A stretch of 64,000 nucleotides of DNA from the NCBI RefSeq assembly GCF_021869765.1, contig NZ_CP084580.1, positions 3,720,001 to 3,784,000 on the forward strand. Reading direction: 5' to 3'. The notes below the pieces were generated by a model that ran no database searches, was not told the origin of the DNA, and saw only the letters and a program-made list of their open reading frames with translations. Of the stretch, positions 51,177 to 58,959 are shown piece by piece (the stretch's first letter is position 1; every line of letters begins with the position of its first letter). A program made the position numbers and the translations under genes. The DNA comes from Chryseobacterium sp. MEBOG06 (lineage in GTDB: Bacteria > Bacteroidota > Bacteroidia > Flavobacteriales > Weeksellaceae).

Positions 51177-51422
51177 TTAATCCTGTGGTTCAAAAACATG
51201 ATCGTCACCGTCTGAAGGATATTTCAGTGTTACATTATCGTTATTTGGCGTAGTAACACTATCTTCAAGTGCCGCGGTAGTGATATGATCCTTAATAACG
51301 GAAGTAACACTATCCGTAAGTAATGAAGTACTTGTACCTCCTTTTACTGTTTCCGGATCTTTAATCTGTTTTTCTAAAAATGTCGCGAAAAACGGCTTTT
51401 TCTTTGAATTCTTATTTTCCAT
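51177..51422 (-). CDS. Graspetide precursor 2 (multicore)
   Basis: 81 residues. Same leader (1-29) as the other precursors. Minicores after GG: STSLLTDS, TSVIKDHI, TTAALEDS, TTPNNDN and the terminal TLKYPSDGDD; acidic residues fall at 37, 45, 54, 62 and 71, an eight-to-nine residue period with Thr/Ser four to six residues before each. That suggests one ester ring per repeat and several per chain. Gap to precursor 3 is 34 bases. Confidence 0.87.
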   Translation of the reverse strand: MENKNSKKKPFFATFLEKQIKDPETVKGGTSTSLLTDSVTSVIKDHITTAALEDSVTTPNNDNVTLKYPSDGDDHVFEPQD

Positions 51423-51459
51423 ATTATTATTTTTGATTTGATAGATTTGTTTTTAGTTC

Positions 51460-51687
51460 TTATACATCTAAAACGTCATCGTCACCGTCTGAAGGATACT
51501 TCAGTGTAACATTTACATGATCATTTATCTGTGTAGTAACAACAGTATCCTCAAGTGTAGTGGTAATAATATGGTCTTTAATAACAGAAGTGATAGTACC
51601 TCCTCCTTTTACTGTTTCAGGATCTTTAATCTGTTTCTCCAAGAATGTTGCGAAAAATGGTTTTTTCTTTGAATTTTTGTTTTCCAT
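51460..51687 (-). CDS. Graspetide precursor 1 (multicore)
   Basis: 75 residues. Leader as in precursors 2 and 3; GGG at 28-30. Minicores TSVIKDHI, TTTLEDTV, TTQINDHV and TLKYPSDGDDD. First gene of the operon; intergenic gaps of 37 and 34 bases and near-identical leaders show the three arose by tandem duplication with diverging cores. A protease-inhibitor role is typical of the family but not shown here. Confidence 0.87.
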   Translation of the reverse strand: MENKNSKKKPFFATFLEKQIKDPETVKGGGTITSVIKDHIITTTLEDTVVTTQINDHVNVTLKYPSDGDDDVLDV

Positions 51688-51717
51688 AAGGCAATAGTTT
51701 TACTTTTTTGATAAAAC

Positions 51718-51724
51718 CAAAGTA
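51718..51724 (-). promoter_or_regulatory. Candidate -7 element of the graspetide operon
   Basis: On the minus strand TACTTTG resembles TAnnTTTG with one base less, 30 bases before the first precursor ATG. No TTG at ideal spacing. Confidence 0.3.
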
Positions 51725-51802
51725 CAAAAAATTCAACTCATGGAGAAATAATATCAAGTTTTAAGATAAATTTAACATATATACGAAAAATATAGAATAA
51801 AA

Positions 51803-52582
51803 TTAATTTAAATCAAGAAATTCCTTAACTACTATTGCGAAATCTACAGGATTTTCAGCCTGCACCCAATGTCCTGCATTTTTCACCGTAACTATTTTTG
51901 CTTTTGGAAACTGTTGTTTAATCCCAAATTCATCCTGCGGCAGAATATAATTGGACTTTTCTCCTGCAATGAATAAAGTTTCTCCTTCAAAAACACCATA
52001 TTTTATAGCATTGGAGACAAATTCAGTATATTTTCGAGATAATGTTTCAAGGTTGAATCTCCACTTTAGCTTTTTATCCTCATCCCAGTAAAGATTTTTC
52101 GTCAAAAACTGTATGGTAGATCTTTCGGGGATATACTGAGTCAGAACTGCTTCTACTTCATTTCTTGATCCTACTGTATTAAAATCTACACTTTCCAACG
52201 CTTTTATAATCCCCTGGTGGTGTGGTGGATATGCTTTTGGGGAAATGTCTACAACAATCAGTTTTTCAACTCTTTCAGGATATTTTATGGCAAACTGCAT
52301 CACTGCCTTTCCTCCTAAAGAATGTCCTAAAACATGTGCTTTCTGAATTCCATAATGATCCATATAACGGGCAATATCATCCGCGAGATCATCATGAGAC
52401 ATATTTTCTGAGTGAAAGCTTCTTCCGTGGTTTCTAAGGTCAATAAGGTGTACGGGAAGATATTCTCCCAGATCTTTTCCGAAAGTTCCCCAGTTATCAA
52501 GCATTCCAAACAGTCCGTGAAATACTAAAAGCGGTGTGGCGGCTACATTTTCACCGAATATTTTTGAGTTTAAAATTTCCAT
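51803..52582 (-). CDS. Alpha/beta hydrolase (esterase YbfF-like)
   Basis: 259 residues. The oxyanion motif LVFHGLFGMLDNW (19-31), the nucleophile elbow GHSLGG (86-91, Ser88), and the catalytic His in NAGHWVQAENP near the C terminus are present. The closest recognisable type is YbfF, a thioesterase/esterase of short acyl chains. It lies 115 bases upstream of the graspetide promoter region on the same strand but is separated by AT-rich sequence, so a role in that pathway is unlikely. It follows pdxJ by 90 bases. Confidence 0.88.
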   Translation of the reverse strand: MEILNSKIFGENVAATPLLVFHGLFGMLDNWGTFGKDLGEYLPVHLIDLRNHGRSFHSENMSHDDLADDIARYMDHYGIQKAHVLGHSLGGKAVMQFAIKYPERVEKLIVVDISPKAYPPHHQGIIKALESVDFNTVGSRNEVEAVLTQYIPERSTIQFLTKNLYWDEDKKLKWRFNLETLSRKYTEFVSNAIKYGVFEGETLFIAGEKSNYILPQDEFGIKQQFPKAKIVTVKNAGHWVQAENPVDFAIVVKEFLDLN

Positions 52583-52672
52583 ATTTTTTAATAATAGATT
52601 TGAGATAGGAGATTCCAGATCATCAGCTCATTTTTAACAAATGGGTCAGAAATATGGCCTCTTCTACCTATT

Positions 52673-53392
52673 TTACCATTTTGCCAGTCTCTTCAAATAA
52701 GCCTGTACCGTATTTTCCAATCCCATATAAAGTGCTTCAGAAACTAAAGCATGGCCGATGGATACTTCCAGCAAATTAGGGATATTATCGGCAAAGTATT
52801 TTAAATTTTCTAAGCTTAAATCATGTCCTGCATTGATTCCCAATCCAAAGTTGGAAGCAGCAACAGCAGTATCATAATAAGGTTTTATAGCTTGCTCTTT
52901 ATTACTCAGATAGTTCTTTGCATAGGCCTCTGTGTACAGTTCAATTCTGTCTGCGCCTGTTTTTGCAGCATACTCCACCAATTCCGGTAGAGGATCCAGA
53001 AAAACAGAAGTACGAATTCCAGCATTTTTAAATTCTGCAATAATTTCCGTAAGGTAATCCAAATGTTTTTTCGTGTCCCAACCAGCATTTGAAGTAATTG
53101 CATCATCTGCATCCGGAACTAATGTCACCTGCTCCGGCTTTACTTCCAGCACCATATTAATAAAGTCCTTATGGGGATTCCCCTCAATATTAAACTCAGT
53201 CGTAACCAATGGTTTCAGATCATAGACATCCTTCCTTGTGATATGCCTTTCATCAGGTCTTGGATGGATCGTAATTCCCTGTCCTCCAAACTCCTGAATC
53301 TTTACAGCTGCTTCTGTAACGCTTGGTGTTTCACCTCCTCTTGCATTTCTTAACGTCGCAATTTTATTAATGTTTACGCTTAGTTTTGTCAT
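52673..53392 (-). CDS. pdxJ: Pyridoxine 5'-phosphate synthase
   Basis: 239 residues, normal length. It condenses 1-deoxyxylulose 5-phosphate with 3-amino-2-oxopropyl phosphate to pyridoxine 5'-phosphate. TIM-barrel signatures: VNINKIATLRNARGG (6-20), ITIHPRPDERHI, EVTLVPD-equivalent QVTLVPDADDAITS, TGADRIELYTEAYA and GINAGHDLSLENLKYF. The glutamate and histidines of the active site lie in these segments. Confidence 0.96.
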   Translation of the reverse strand: MTKLSVNINKIATLRNARGGETPSVTEAAVKIQEFGGQGITIHPRPDERHITRKDVYDLKPLVTTEFNIEGNPHKDFINMVLEVKPEQVTLVPDADDAITSNAGWDTKKHLDYLTEIIAEFKNAGIRTSVFLDPLPELVEYAAKTGADRIELYTEAYAKNYLSNKEQAIKPYYDTAVAASNFGLGINAGHDLSLENLKYFADNIPNLLEVSIGHALVSEALYMGLENTVQAYLKRLAKW

Positions 53393-53548
53393 TTTATATT
53401 TAAGATGTTAGATATTAAAAAATTAGAAATACAGATATCTGTTATAATTTCAACATTCTAATTTTATATCATTATTATATACTTATAGATCAATACCGGG
53501 AATGTAATGAAGCTCATTTTCAAACTTCTCATATCCGGTTTCTTTCTT

Positions 53549-54817
53549 TTATACCTTGATGCTTACCTGCATTACCTGAAGATCAAATTCTTTGGAGGCT
53601 ACCAGCAGATGGTCAAAAATATCAGCCTGAATCTGCTCAAAACGTTCCCATTTGGAATCATTGGCAAAGCAATATACTTCTAACGGCAGTCCCTGCGGGG
53701 TAATATCCAGCTGCCTTACCATTCTGGTCCCATTTTCATCTACATCGGGATCATTTTCAATATACTTTTGTGCATAGTATCTGAAAACGCCGATGTTGGT
53801 AAGCTGTCTTCCGTTGACAATGATCTCTTTATGCTCAAGACCCTCTTTTTCTTTTTTGATCTCAGAAGTTCTTTCTTCAAGGTAATCGGAAATCAAATTA
53901 ATTTCCATTAAACGTTCAACATCTTCATCAGTTAGAAATTTAAAGGAATTGATATTAAAATAAATCGATTTCTTAATTCTTCGGGTGTTGGATTCTGACA
54001 TGACCTGCATATTTTTGATCTCGGTCGTCATCAGATCATAGGTAGGAATGGTAGAAACAGTTTTATCAAAATTCGTAATTTTCGTTGTTAAAAGGTTAAT
54101 TTCAGTAATATTCCCTTCAATACTGTATTTCGGAATCCCCACCCAGTCTCCTACTTTTAAATTCTTAGAAGTAGCTACATGAAGTCCTGTTACAAATCCT
54201 AAAATAGTATCCCTGAAAACCAGTACCAAGACAGCAGTAATAGCCCCTAAGCTTCCGACAATAGTAGTTCCTTTTATTCCGAAAACCACACAGATTCCTA
54301 CAACGGTAAATACAAAGAGTCCTAAAATTTTTACGGTTTCGGAAATGGCATTGAGGGCCATGATTTTATAAAAATCCTGTTTTATGCTGAAATAATTTCT
54401 AAACGCACTCAGTGATCTGTAAAGCATTCCTGCCAATATCAATACTAATCCCAGATTGACACACCTTATGATAAAGACCGTCGTTTTAGGCAGTGCATTT
54501 TCAGGAAATATGGAACCTTGTATAGAACCTACAACAATCAAGGCGGCAAAGTGGGCTACAGAATTGGTGATTTTAGACTGATATACGGATTTTAGTATTG
54601 GAAATTTCTCTTCGTTATGAAATAACCGGAACACAGAATTGATCAGAAATTTAAAAACAAAATCTGTAATTAAAAACAGGACAATAAGTAAACTCAGCTT
54701 TATTATGATATGAAAAACCCAGTCCAGACCAGTTGGCGAAATCCGGGTAATATAGATATAAAGCTGCTCACTAAGCTCCTGTATAAAGTTTTTGGTTTCT
54801 TGTAACTGATCATTCAT
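53549..54817 (-). CDS. MscS-family mechanosensitive ion channel (YbdG-like)
   Basis: 422 residues. About five membrane helices in the first 200 residues, then the MscS pore helix and beta domain: GLGA-type region GIKGTTIVGSLGAITAVLVL, FRDTILGFVTGLHVATSKNL, VGDWVGIPKYSIEGNITEIN and TTKITNFDKTVSTIPTYDLM. The remaining 150 residues form a cytosolic cage with WERFEQIQADIFDHLL near the end. The length and longer cage match the YbdG/MscM-type channels. Function: release of solutes under membrane tension. Confidence 0.92.
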   Translation of the reverse strand: MNDQLQETKNFIQELSEQLYIYITRISPTGLDWVFHIIIKLSLLIVLFLITDFVFKFLINSVFRLFHNEEKFPILKSVYQSKITNSVAHFAALIVVGSIQGSIFPENALPKTTVFIIRCVNLGLVLILAGMLYRSLSAFRNYFSIKQDFYKIMALNAISETVKILGLFVFTVVGICVVFGIKGTTIVGSLGAITAVLVLVFRDTILGFVTGLHVATSKNLKVGDWVGIPKYSIEGNITEINLLTTKITNFDKTVSTIPTYDLMTTEIKNMQVMSESNTRRIKKSIYFNINSFKFLTDEDVERLMEINLISDYLEERTSEIKKEKEGLEHKEIIVNGRQLTNIGVFRYYAQKYIENDPDVDENGTRMVRQLDITPQGLPLEVYCFANDSKWERFEQIQADIFDHLLVASKEFDLQVMQVSIKV

Positions 54818-55088
54818 TACAGCAAATTTATGAAATTAAGAATCATGATTTTACTATTCACAATCAATTTTCATCCCAAAAAACATTCATCTTGAAATAT
54901 TTGGTAAAATTTATCTCATAAAAGAATCATAAAGCAGGAAAGCCTTCAAAACACTCAACAGTAAATAAGAAATCAACCATAAACAGATGAAATATTTAAA
55001 TAATATTAAAAAATATTACATTTTTAATGATATAATATTGATTATTTATTACATTTGATAAAACTAAATCCATCAAAATCAATTAAAT

Positions 55089-56273
55089 ATGAGACAAAAG
55101 TACTTGTTTATTATGCTATGCGGTCTTCTACTGCTGGTAAACTGTAAAGGAAGTGATGATTCCATCACTCCGGAAGATCCCAAAACTGTATCAACCGGGC
55201 AGGTTGAAGGCAAAGTTTTTGCTAAAAACGGAACAAAGCCTATTGGTGGTGCCATTGTGTTCACTATTGACAATAAAAATCAGGTTTATCATACCTACTC
55301 CAATGCTGATGGCACCTTTAGTCTGACGACTCCTGAGGGAAATACAACACTTCACATCCAGACAGGCAATGGATTAAATTTCAGAACCGAAGTTCCTATT
55401 ACGGTAAAAAAAAATGAAACAACCACTGTCGCCGGTACAGATTCAAAACTGAATCAGGTAGCGAAAATAGCTTATATAAAAGGCAGTTTTGACAAAATAG
55501 AAGATATTATTGCAAGTCTGGGCTATACAGCAACGGAAATATCCTATCACGATTTAAAAAACTTCAATACTATTTCACAGTATGATATTATTTTTCTGAA
55601 TTGCGGCTCACGTGGTTTTGCACAAACGGGCACCTCAGCTCCAGGTAATGATCTTGATGTTTTCAGCAATCTCTCTACTTTTGTAACTAACGGCGGAAGT
55701 ATTTACAGCTCAGACTGGGCTGCTGCATACCTTGTAGGAGGAGGAATGAATGTTGATTACTGCGGTATGTATGGGGGCTTTATTGATGATACGCTTATTT
55801 GTTTTAAAAATATTGGAAATGCCGGAATTTATACCAACTGCAATGTTTCGAATACTGCCCTGGCAGCAGCTTTAGGATTTAATACATTAGATATTGATTA
55901 TGATATGTCTTCATGGGAAAAAATTCAGAATTACGACCCTACATTCTGGGAGGTGATGGTACAGAAAGGTAATGAACCTCTAATGGTAAGAACTAACCAT
56001 TATACTAACAAGACAGATCCTAAGATACCTGTAGGAACCTCTTTAAACAACAACCATATGACGATCTGCCATCATACACCAAACGGTAATAATATTACCA
56101 TCACCATCAATCAGAATGCATGGAGCGCCCATCAGGCTCACGGCGATTATGTAGGATCATGTACCGGAAGCACCAGCAGCGGGAATATCTATTATACCAC
56201 ATTTCACAATCATGCAAGTGGCAATATAGGTAAGACAGGACCTATTCTGGAATATGTAATCTTAAATCTTTAA
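55089..56273 (+). CDS. Lipoprotein with carboxypeptidase-regulatory-like and GATase/ThuA-like domains
   Basis: 394 residues. Lipobox LVNC with Cys19 after a short signal peptide. Residues about 38-118 are a carboxypeptidase-regulatory-like beta domain (QVEGKVFAKNGTKPIGGAIV, SNADGTFSLTTPEGNTTLHI). From about 125 an amidotransferase-like fold follows: VAKIAYIKGSFDKIEDIIAS, YDIIFLNCGSRGF, LSTFVTNGGSIYSSDWAAAY; a free Cys sits at the turn where nucleophiles stand in this superfamily, but a full triad is not evident. The end region has repeated His (TICHHTPNG). A TACATTTG -7-like box is at 55050. Sugar or peptide ligand unknown. Confidence 0.72.
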   Translation: MRQKYLFIMLCGLLLLVNCKGSDDSITPEDPKTVSTGQVEGKVFAKNGTKPIGGAIVFTIDNKNQVYHTYSNADGTFSLTTPEGNTTLHIQTGNGLNFRTEVPITVKKNETTTVAGTDSKLNQVAKIAYIKGSFDKIEDIIASLGYTATEISYHDLKNFNTISQYDIIFLNCGSRGFAQTGTSAPGNDLDVFSNLSTFVTNGGSIYSSDWAAAYLVGGGMNVDYCGMYGGFIDDTLICFKNIGNAGIYTNCNVSNTALAAALGFNTLDIDYDMSSWEKIQNYDPTFWEVMVQKGNEPLMVRTNHYTNKTDPKIPVGTSLNNNHMTICHHTPNGNNITITINQNAWSAHQAHGDYVGSCTGSTSSGNIYYTTFHNHASGNIGKTGPILEYVILNL

Positions 56274-56299
56274 TAAAATTTTTATAATCTAAGATATGA

Positions 56300-56327
56300 A
56301 GTGGCTTTTATAAGGCCACTTTTTTTA
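56300..56327 (+). terminator. Terminator after the lipoprotein gene
   Basis: AGTGGC (56300-56305) pairs with GCCACT (56315-56320), then T7, 26 bases after the stop. Confidence 0.75.
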
Positions 56328-56349
56328 TATTGCATCTATATTTAAAGAA

Positions 56350-56841
56350 ATGGATACAACAATCATTAATATATTCTGTCTTCTTTTGTTATTTGTAGGA
56401 ATATTGGGAACTTTTCTTCCCATTTTACCGGGACTATTGCTGAGTATCTGTGGACTTTTGATCTACAAATTCGGGACGGATGCCGATCTTTCCATGATTT
56501 ACATCTGGGCGTTTGGGATTCTGACCGTACTGTCAGTGGTTCTAAGCTATGTCATTCCGGCAAAGACCAACAGAAAATATGGTGGAACCCGCTGGGGAAG
56601 TATTGGTTCAGTCATTGGAACTATTGTTGGAATATTTATTCCTATCCCGTTAGGTTTTCTCATCGGCATGTTTGCCGGTGTTTTTATTGGCGAGCTTCTT
56701 CATGACAGTAAGGACATGAATAAAGCACTCCAGTCGACCAAAGGAGCGTTAATAGGATTTATCTATGGAACGGGATTCAGTTTTGTAGTGGGAGTGGCAA
56801 TGTTTTTGGTAGTATTACTTAATATGTTTAACGTCATTTAA
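56350..56841 (+). CDS. DUF456 domain-containing membrane protein
   Basis: 163 residues with about five membrane helices and the DUF456 pattern: LLLFVGILGTFLPILPGLLL near the N terminus, IPAKTNRKYGGTRWGSIGSV, and IPLGFLIGMFAGVFIGELLH. Glycine-rich helices resemble glycine-zipper proteins. Function unknown across the family. Sixteen bases separate its stop from the next gene, so they may be co-transcribed. Confidence 0.87.
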   Translation: MDTTIINIFCLLLLFVGILGTFLPILPGLLLSICGLLIYKFGTDADLSMIYIWAFGILTVLSVVLSYVIPAKTNRKYGGTRWGSIGSVIGTIVGIFIPIPLGFLIGMFAGVFIGELLHDSKDMNKALQSTKGALIGFIYGTGFSFVVGVAMFLVVLLNMFNVI

Positions 56842-56857
56842 TTAAATATAAGAAACT

Positions 56858-57367
56858 ATGTTCCATAAAGCCATTATATTCAGTCTGGCCATATTTGCAT
56901 TATCAGCATGCGATGCCCAAAAGAAAGTAAAAGCTGACACAAAATTATCTGAAATGCCCAAATCTATAAAACCTACGAACCTTCCAGATCAGAAAGACCA
57001 GGTTATTTATTTCAATGAGGGTGAAAATAAATTTCTGAGAGAATACCAGATGAATGTTACCTTTAAGGGTATTTCAGAAGATAACCGCTGTCCGGAAGGA
57101 GTCAACTGTATGTGGGCAGGGATAGCTGTTGCGCAAATTGAAGTAATGGGAACCTCTACCCGACCTGCCATTTTAAGCCTGTCTACTATGGATGATCCTG
57201 CAAAAAACCATCAGCAATCCACGAATTTCAATGGTTACACAATTACGTTACAGGAGGTAGCCCCTTATCCTAAATCAGAAGAAGGCACCCAAGCACTGAA
57301 CGGAAAATATAAAATAGGAATTACAATTAAAAAAGCTGAAAAGCCCTCTAATTCTACCATGAAATAG
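56858..57367 (+). CDS. Small lipoprotein of unknown function
   Basis: 169 residues. Lipobox LSAC with Cys18 (MFHKAIIFSLAIFALSACDA). The mature part has a beta pattern around KFLREYQMNVTFKGISEDNR and a Cys-containing CPEGVNCMWAGIAVAQIEV segment, a recurring motif of small Bacteroidota lipoproteins. The stop overlaps the convergent ung gene by 14 bases. No function proposed. Confidence 0.78.
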   Translation: MFHKAIIFSLAIFALSACDAQKKVKADTKLSEMPKSIKPTNLPDQKDQVIYFNEGENKFLREYQMNVTFKGISEDNRCPEGVNCMWAGIAVAQIEVMGTSTRPAILSLSTMDDPAKNHQQSTNFNGYTITLQEVAPYPKSEEGTQALNGKYKIGITIKKAEKPSNSTMK

Positions 57368-57995
57368 GCTTCTTCCCTTTAGAAACCAGGTACTCATTAA
57401 TCTTTGAGAATGGTTTGCTGCCAAAAAAACCTCTATAAACAGAGAATGGTGAAGGGTGTGCCGATTTCAGAATAAAATGCTTAGCCGGATCAATGAGTTC
57501 GGCTTTTTTCTGTGCAAAAGCGCCCCATAATACGAATACTACATTTTCTTTTTTGTCAGAAATTTCTTTGATAATAAAATTGGTGAATTTCTCCCAACCA
57601 AGGTCTTTATGTGAGTTGGGTGAATGCGCACGAACCGTCAAAGTAGCATTTAGGAGCAGAACTCCCTGCTTTCCCCAGTCATCAAGTTCTTTGGAAGTAC
57701 GGGCTATTCCCAGATCATCCTTTAATTCGATGAAGATATTCTTTAATGAAGGAGGTGCCGTCACCTGTTCTGAAACAGAAAAGCACAATCCATTAGCCTG
57801 AAAGTCATTATGATAAGGATCCTGTCCGATAATCACAACTTCAATATCATCAAAGGATGTAAGTTCCAACGCTCTGAAAATCTGATCTTTCGGAGGGAAA
57901 ACTTTCGTTGTTGCATATTCATTCTTCACTTTTTCCCAAAGTGTTTTAAAATATTCCGTACTCTTGATAGGGGCTAAAATTTCTGTCCAGGTCAT
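57354..57995 (-). CDS. ung: Uracil-DNA glycosylase
   Basis: 213 residues from ATG 57995 (MTWTEILAPIKSTEYFKTLW); a longer frame from 58034 adds 13 residues that do not fit the family. Family 1 UDG motifs are intact: water-activating GQDPYH (57-62, Asp59), FLFLWG-equivalent VVFVLWGAFAQKK, and the DNA-intercalation loop HPSPFSVYRGFFGSKPF with the His of the active site. It removes uracil from DNA arising by cytosine deamination or dUMP incorporation. Confidence 0.96.
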   Translation of the reverse strand: MTWTEILAPIKSTEYFKTLWEKVKNEYATTKVFPPKDQIFRALELTSFDDIEVVIIGQDPYHNDFQANGLCFSVSEQVTAPPSLKNIFIELKDDLGIARTSKELDDWGKQGVLLLNATLTVRAHSPNSHKDLGWEKFTNFIIKEISDKKENVVFVLWGAFAQKKAELIDPAKHFILKSAHPSPFSVYRGFFGSKPFSKINEYLVSKGKKPISW

Positions 57996-58073
57996 AATAA
58001 TGCAAAAATAATTAATATTAAAACAAAAGCGCAAACTATACTTTAAATATCTTCAGTTTTCTTTTAAAGGCTT

Positions 58074-58586
58074 TCAGCATGTTGTTTTTCTTAAACTAAA
58101 AATAAAATTTTCAATATTATTTTCATCTTTTCTTCCTTCTTCCAAGACAAAATTGTGTCTAGAAAGCAACGATTGAGAATCTTTATTGTGTTTACCGGTA
58201 CAAGCAAAAATCTCCTTTAAGTTTAATTCATCAAAACTATGTTTCAAAACAGATTTTAACGCTTCAGACATAATCCCTTTTTTATGATAATCCGGTAACA
58301 GTTCGTAACCTATCTCTGCTGTTTTCCTGTCCTCTGAGAATTTCCACAGACCAATCGTTCCAATAAGATTTCTTTGATCTTTAAAGGAGATTCCCAGAAA
58401 AATCATTTGTTTATTTAAAGTCTCTTTTTTAATGTGTAAAATAAACTCCAGCGCATCATAATTATTTTGGGGCGAGTTTCTTTTTACAAACTTGTTGATG
58501 TACGCATTGCTCCTTATTTTCAAAATATCGTCAATGTGATTTTCATCAATTTCTTTTAAAACTAATCGTTCTGTTTCCAGTTTCAT
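58074..58586 (-). CDS. GNAT-family N-acetyltransferase (RimJ/RimL-like)
   Basis: 170 residues. The GNAT fold is recognisable from LETERLVLKEIDENHIDDIL, RNLIGTIGLWKFSEDRKTAE and the acetyl-CoA region IGYELLPDYHKKGIMSEALK followed by LNLKEIFACTGKHNKDSQSL. The R/Q-x-x-G/A loop is YHKKGI. Members acetylate protein N termini or small amines. It is seven kilobases from the graspetide operon, where a GNAT (MvdB) would be expected in microviridin pathways, and is not thought to belong to it. Confidence 0.87.
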   Translation of the reverse strand: MKLETERLVLKEIDENHIDDILKIRSNAYINKFVKRNSPQNNYDALEFILHIKKETLNKQMIFLGISFKDQRNLIGTIGLWKFSEDRKTAEIGYELLPDYHKKGIMSEALKSVLKHSFDELNLKEIFACTGKHNKDSQSLLSRHNFVLEEGRKDENNIENFIFSLRKTTC

Positions 58587-58947
58587 CTGATAATTTTTAT
58601 AGTCCCTGTAATCAATCCACCATTCCCTTCTTTTTTCTTTTTCTAAATTAATAAGTAAAGTCTATGATTTTACAGAAGAGTTTTTTATTACAGAATTGTT
58701 GCTGTTCTATTACTTTTATTGTTCTTATTTACTATTTCTTTTCCGGGAGCATCATTTTGCCGGCTGGGATCAAAGATTATTTTGCTCTTCACCCCTAAAG
58801 TTTTAAAGTGGGCGCTCTTATTTTCCAGTACCAGGGTTTTTGACCTTACATAGCCTTTTAAGGACAGGAAAGTAAGAATAATTGATCTTTGTTTCACGGA
58901 TATCGTTTGTAAATCGCTCAAATATACGTAATAATCAAAATTCTCAC
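58587..58947. other. Gap upstream of mutS2
   Basis: No convincing gene. A minus-strand frame (58688 to 59149) runs antisense through the first 190 bases of mutS2; its part outside mutS2 is Lys/Asn-rich with no recognised motif. Confidence 0.5.
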
Positions 58948-58955
58948 TAAATTTG
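58948..58955 (+). promoter_or_regulatory. -7 element (TAAATTTG) of mutS2
   Basis: TAAATTTG lies 5 bases before the GTG start at 58960, so transcription should begin at about the start codon itself and the message would be leaderless or nearly so. A TTG at 58917 is 28 bases away, longer than usual. Confidence 0.5.
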
Positions 58956-58959
58956 CAGT

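Noticed and set aside
51803..52582. Alpha/beta hydrolase as a graspetide-processing enzyme
   Set aside because: Grouped with pdxJ, own stop region before the graspetide promoter, and typical YbfF-like motifs; no link beyond strand.
58074..58586. GNAT as the acetyltransferase (MvdB) of the graspetide pathway
   Set aside because: Seven kilobases away with ung, mutS2 and other housekeeping genes around it; sequence is of the general RimJ/RimL type.
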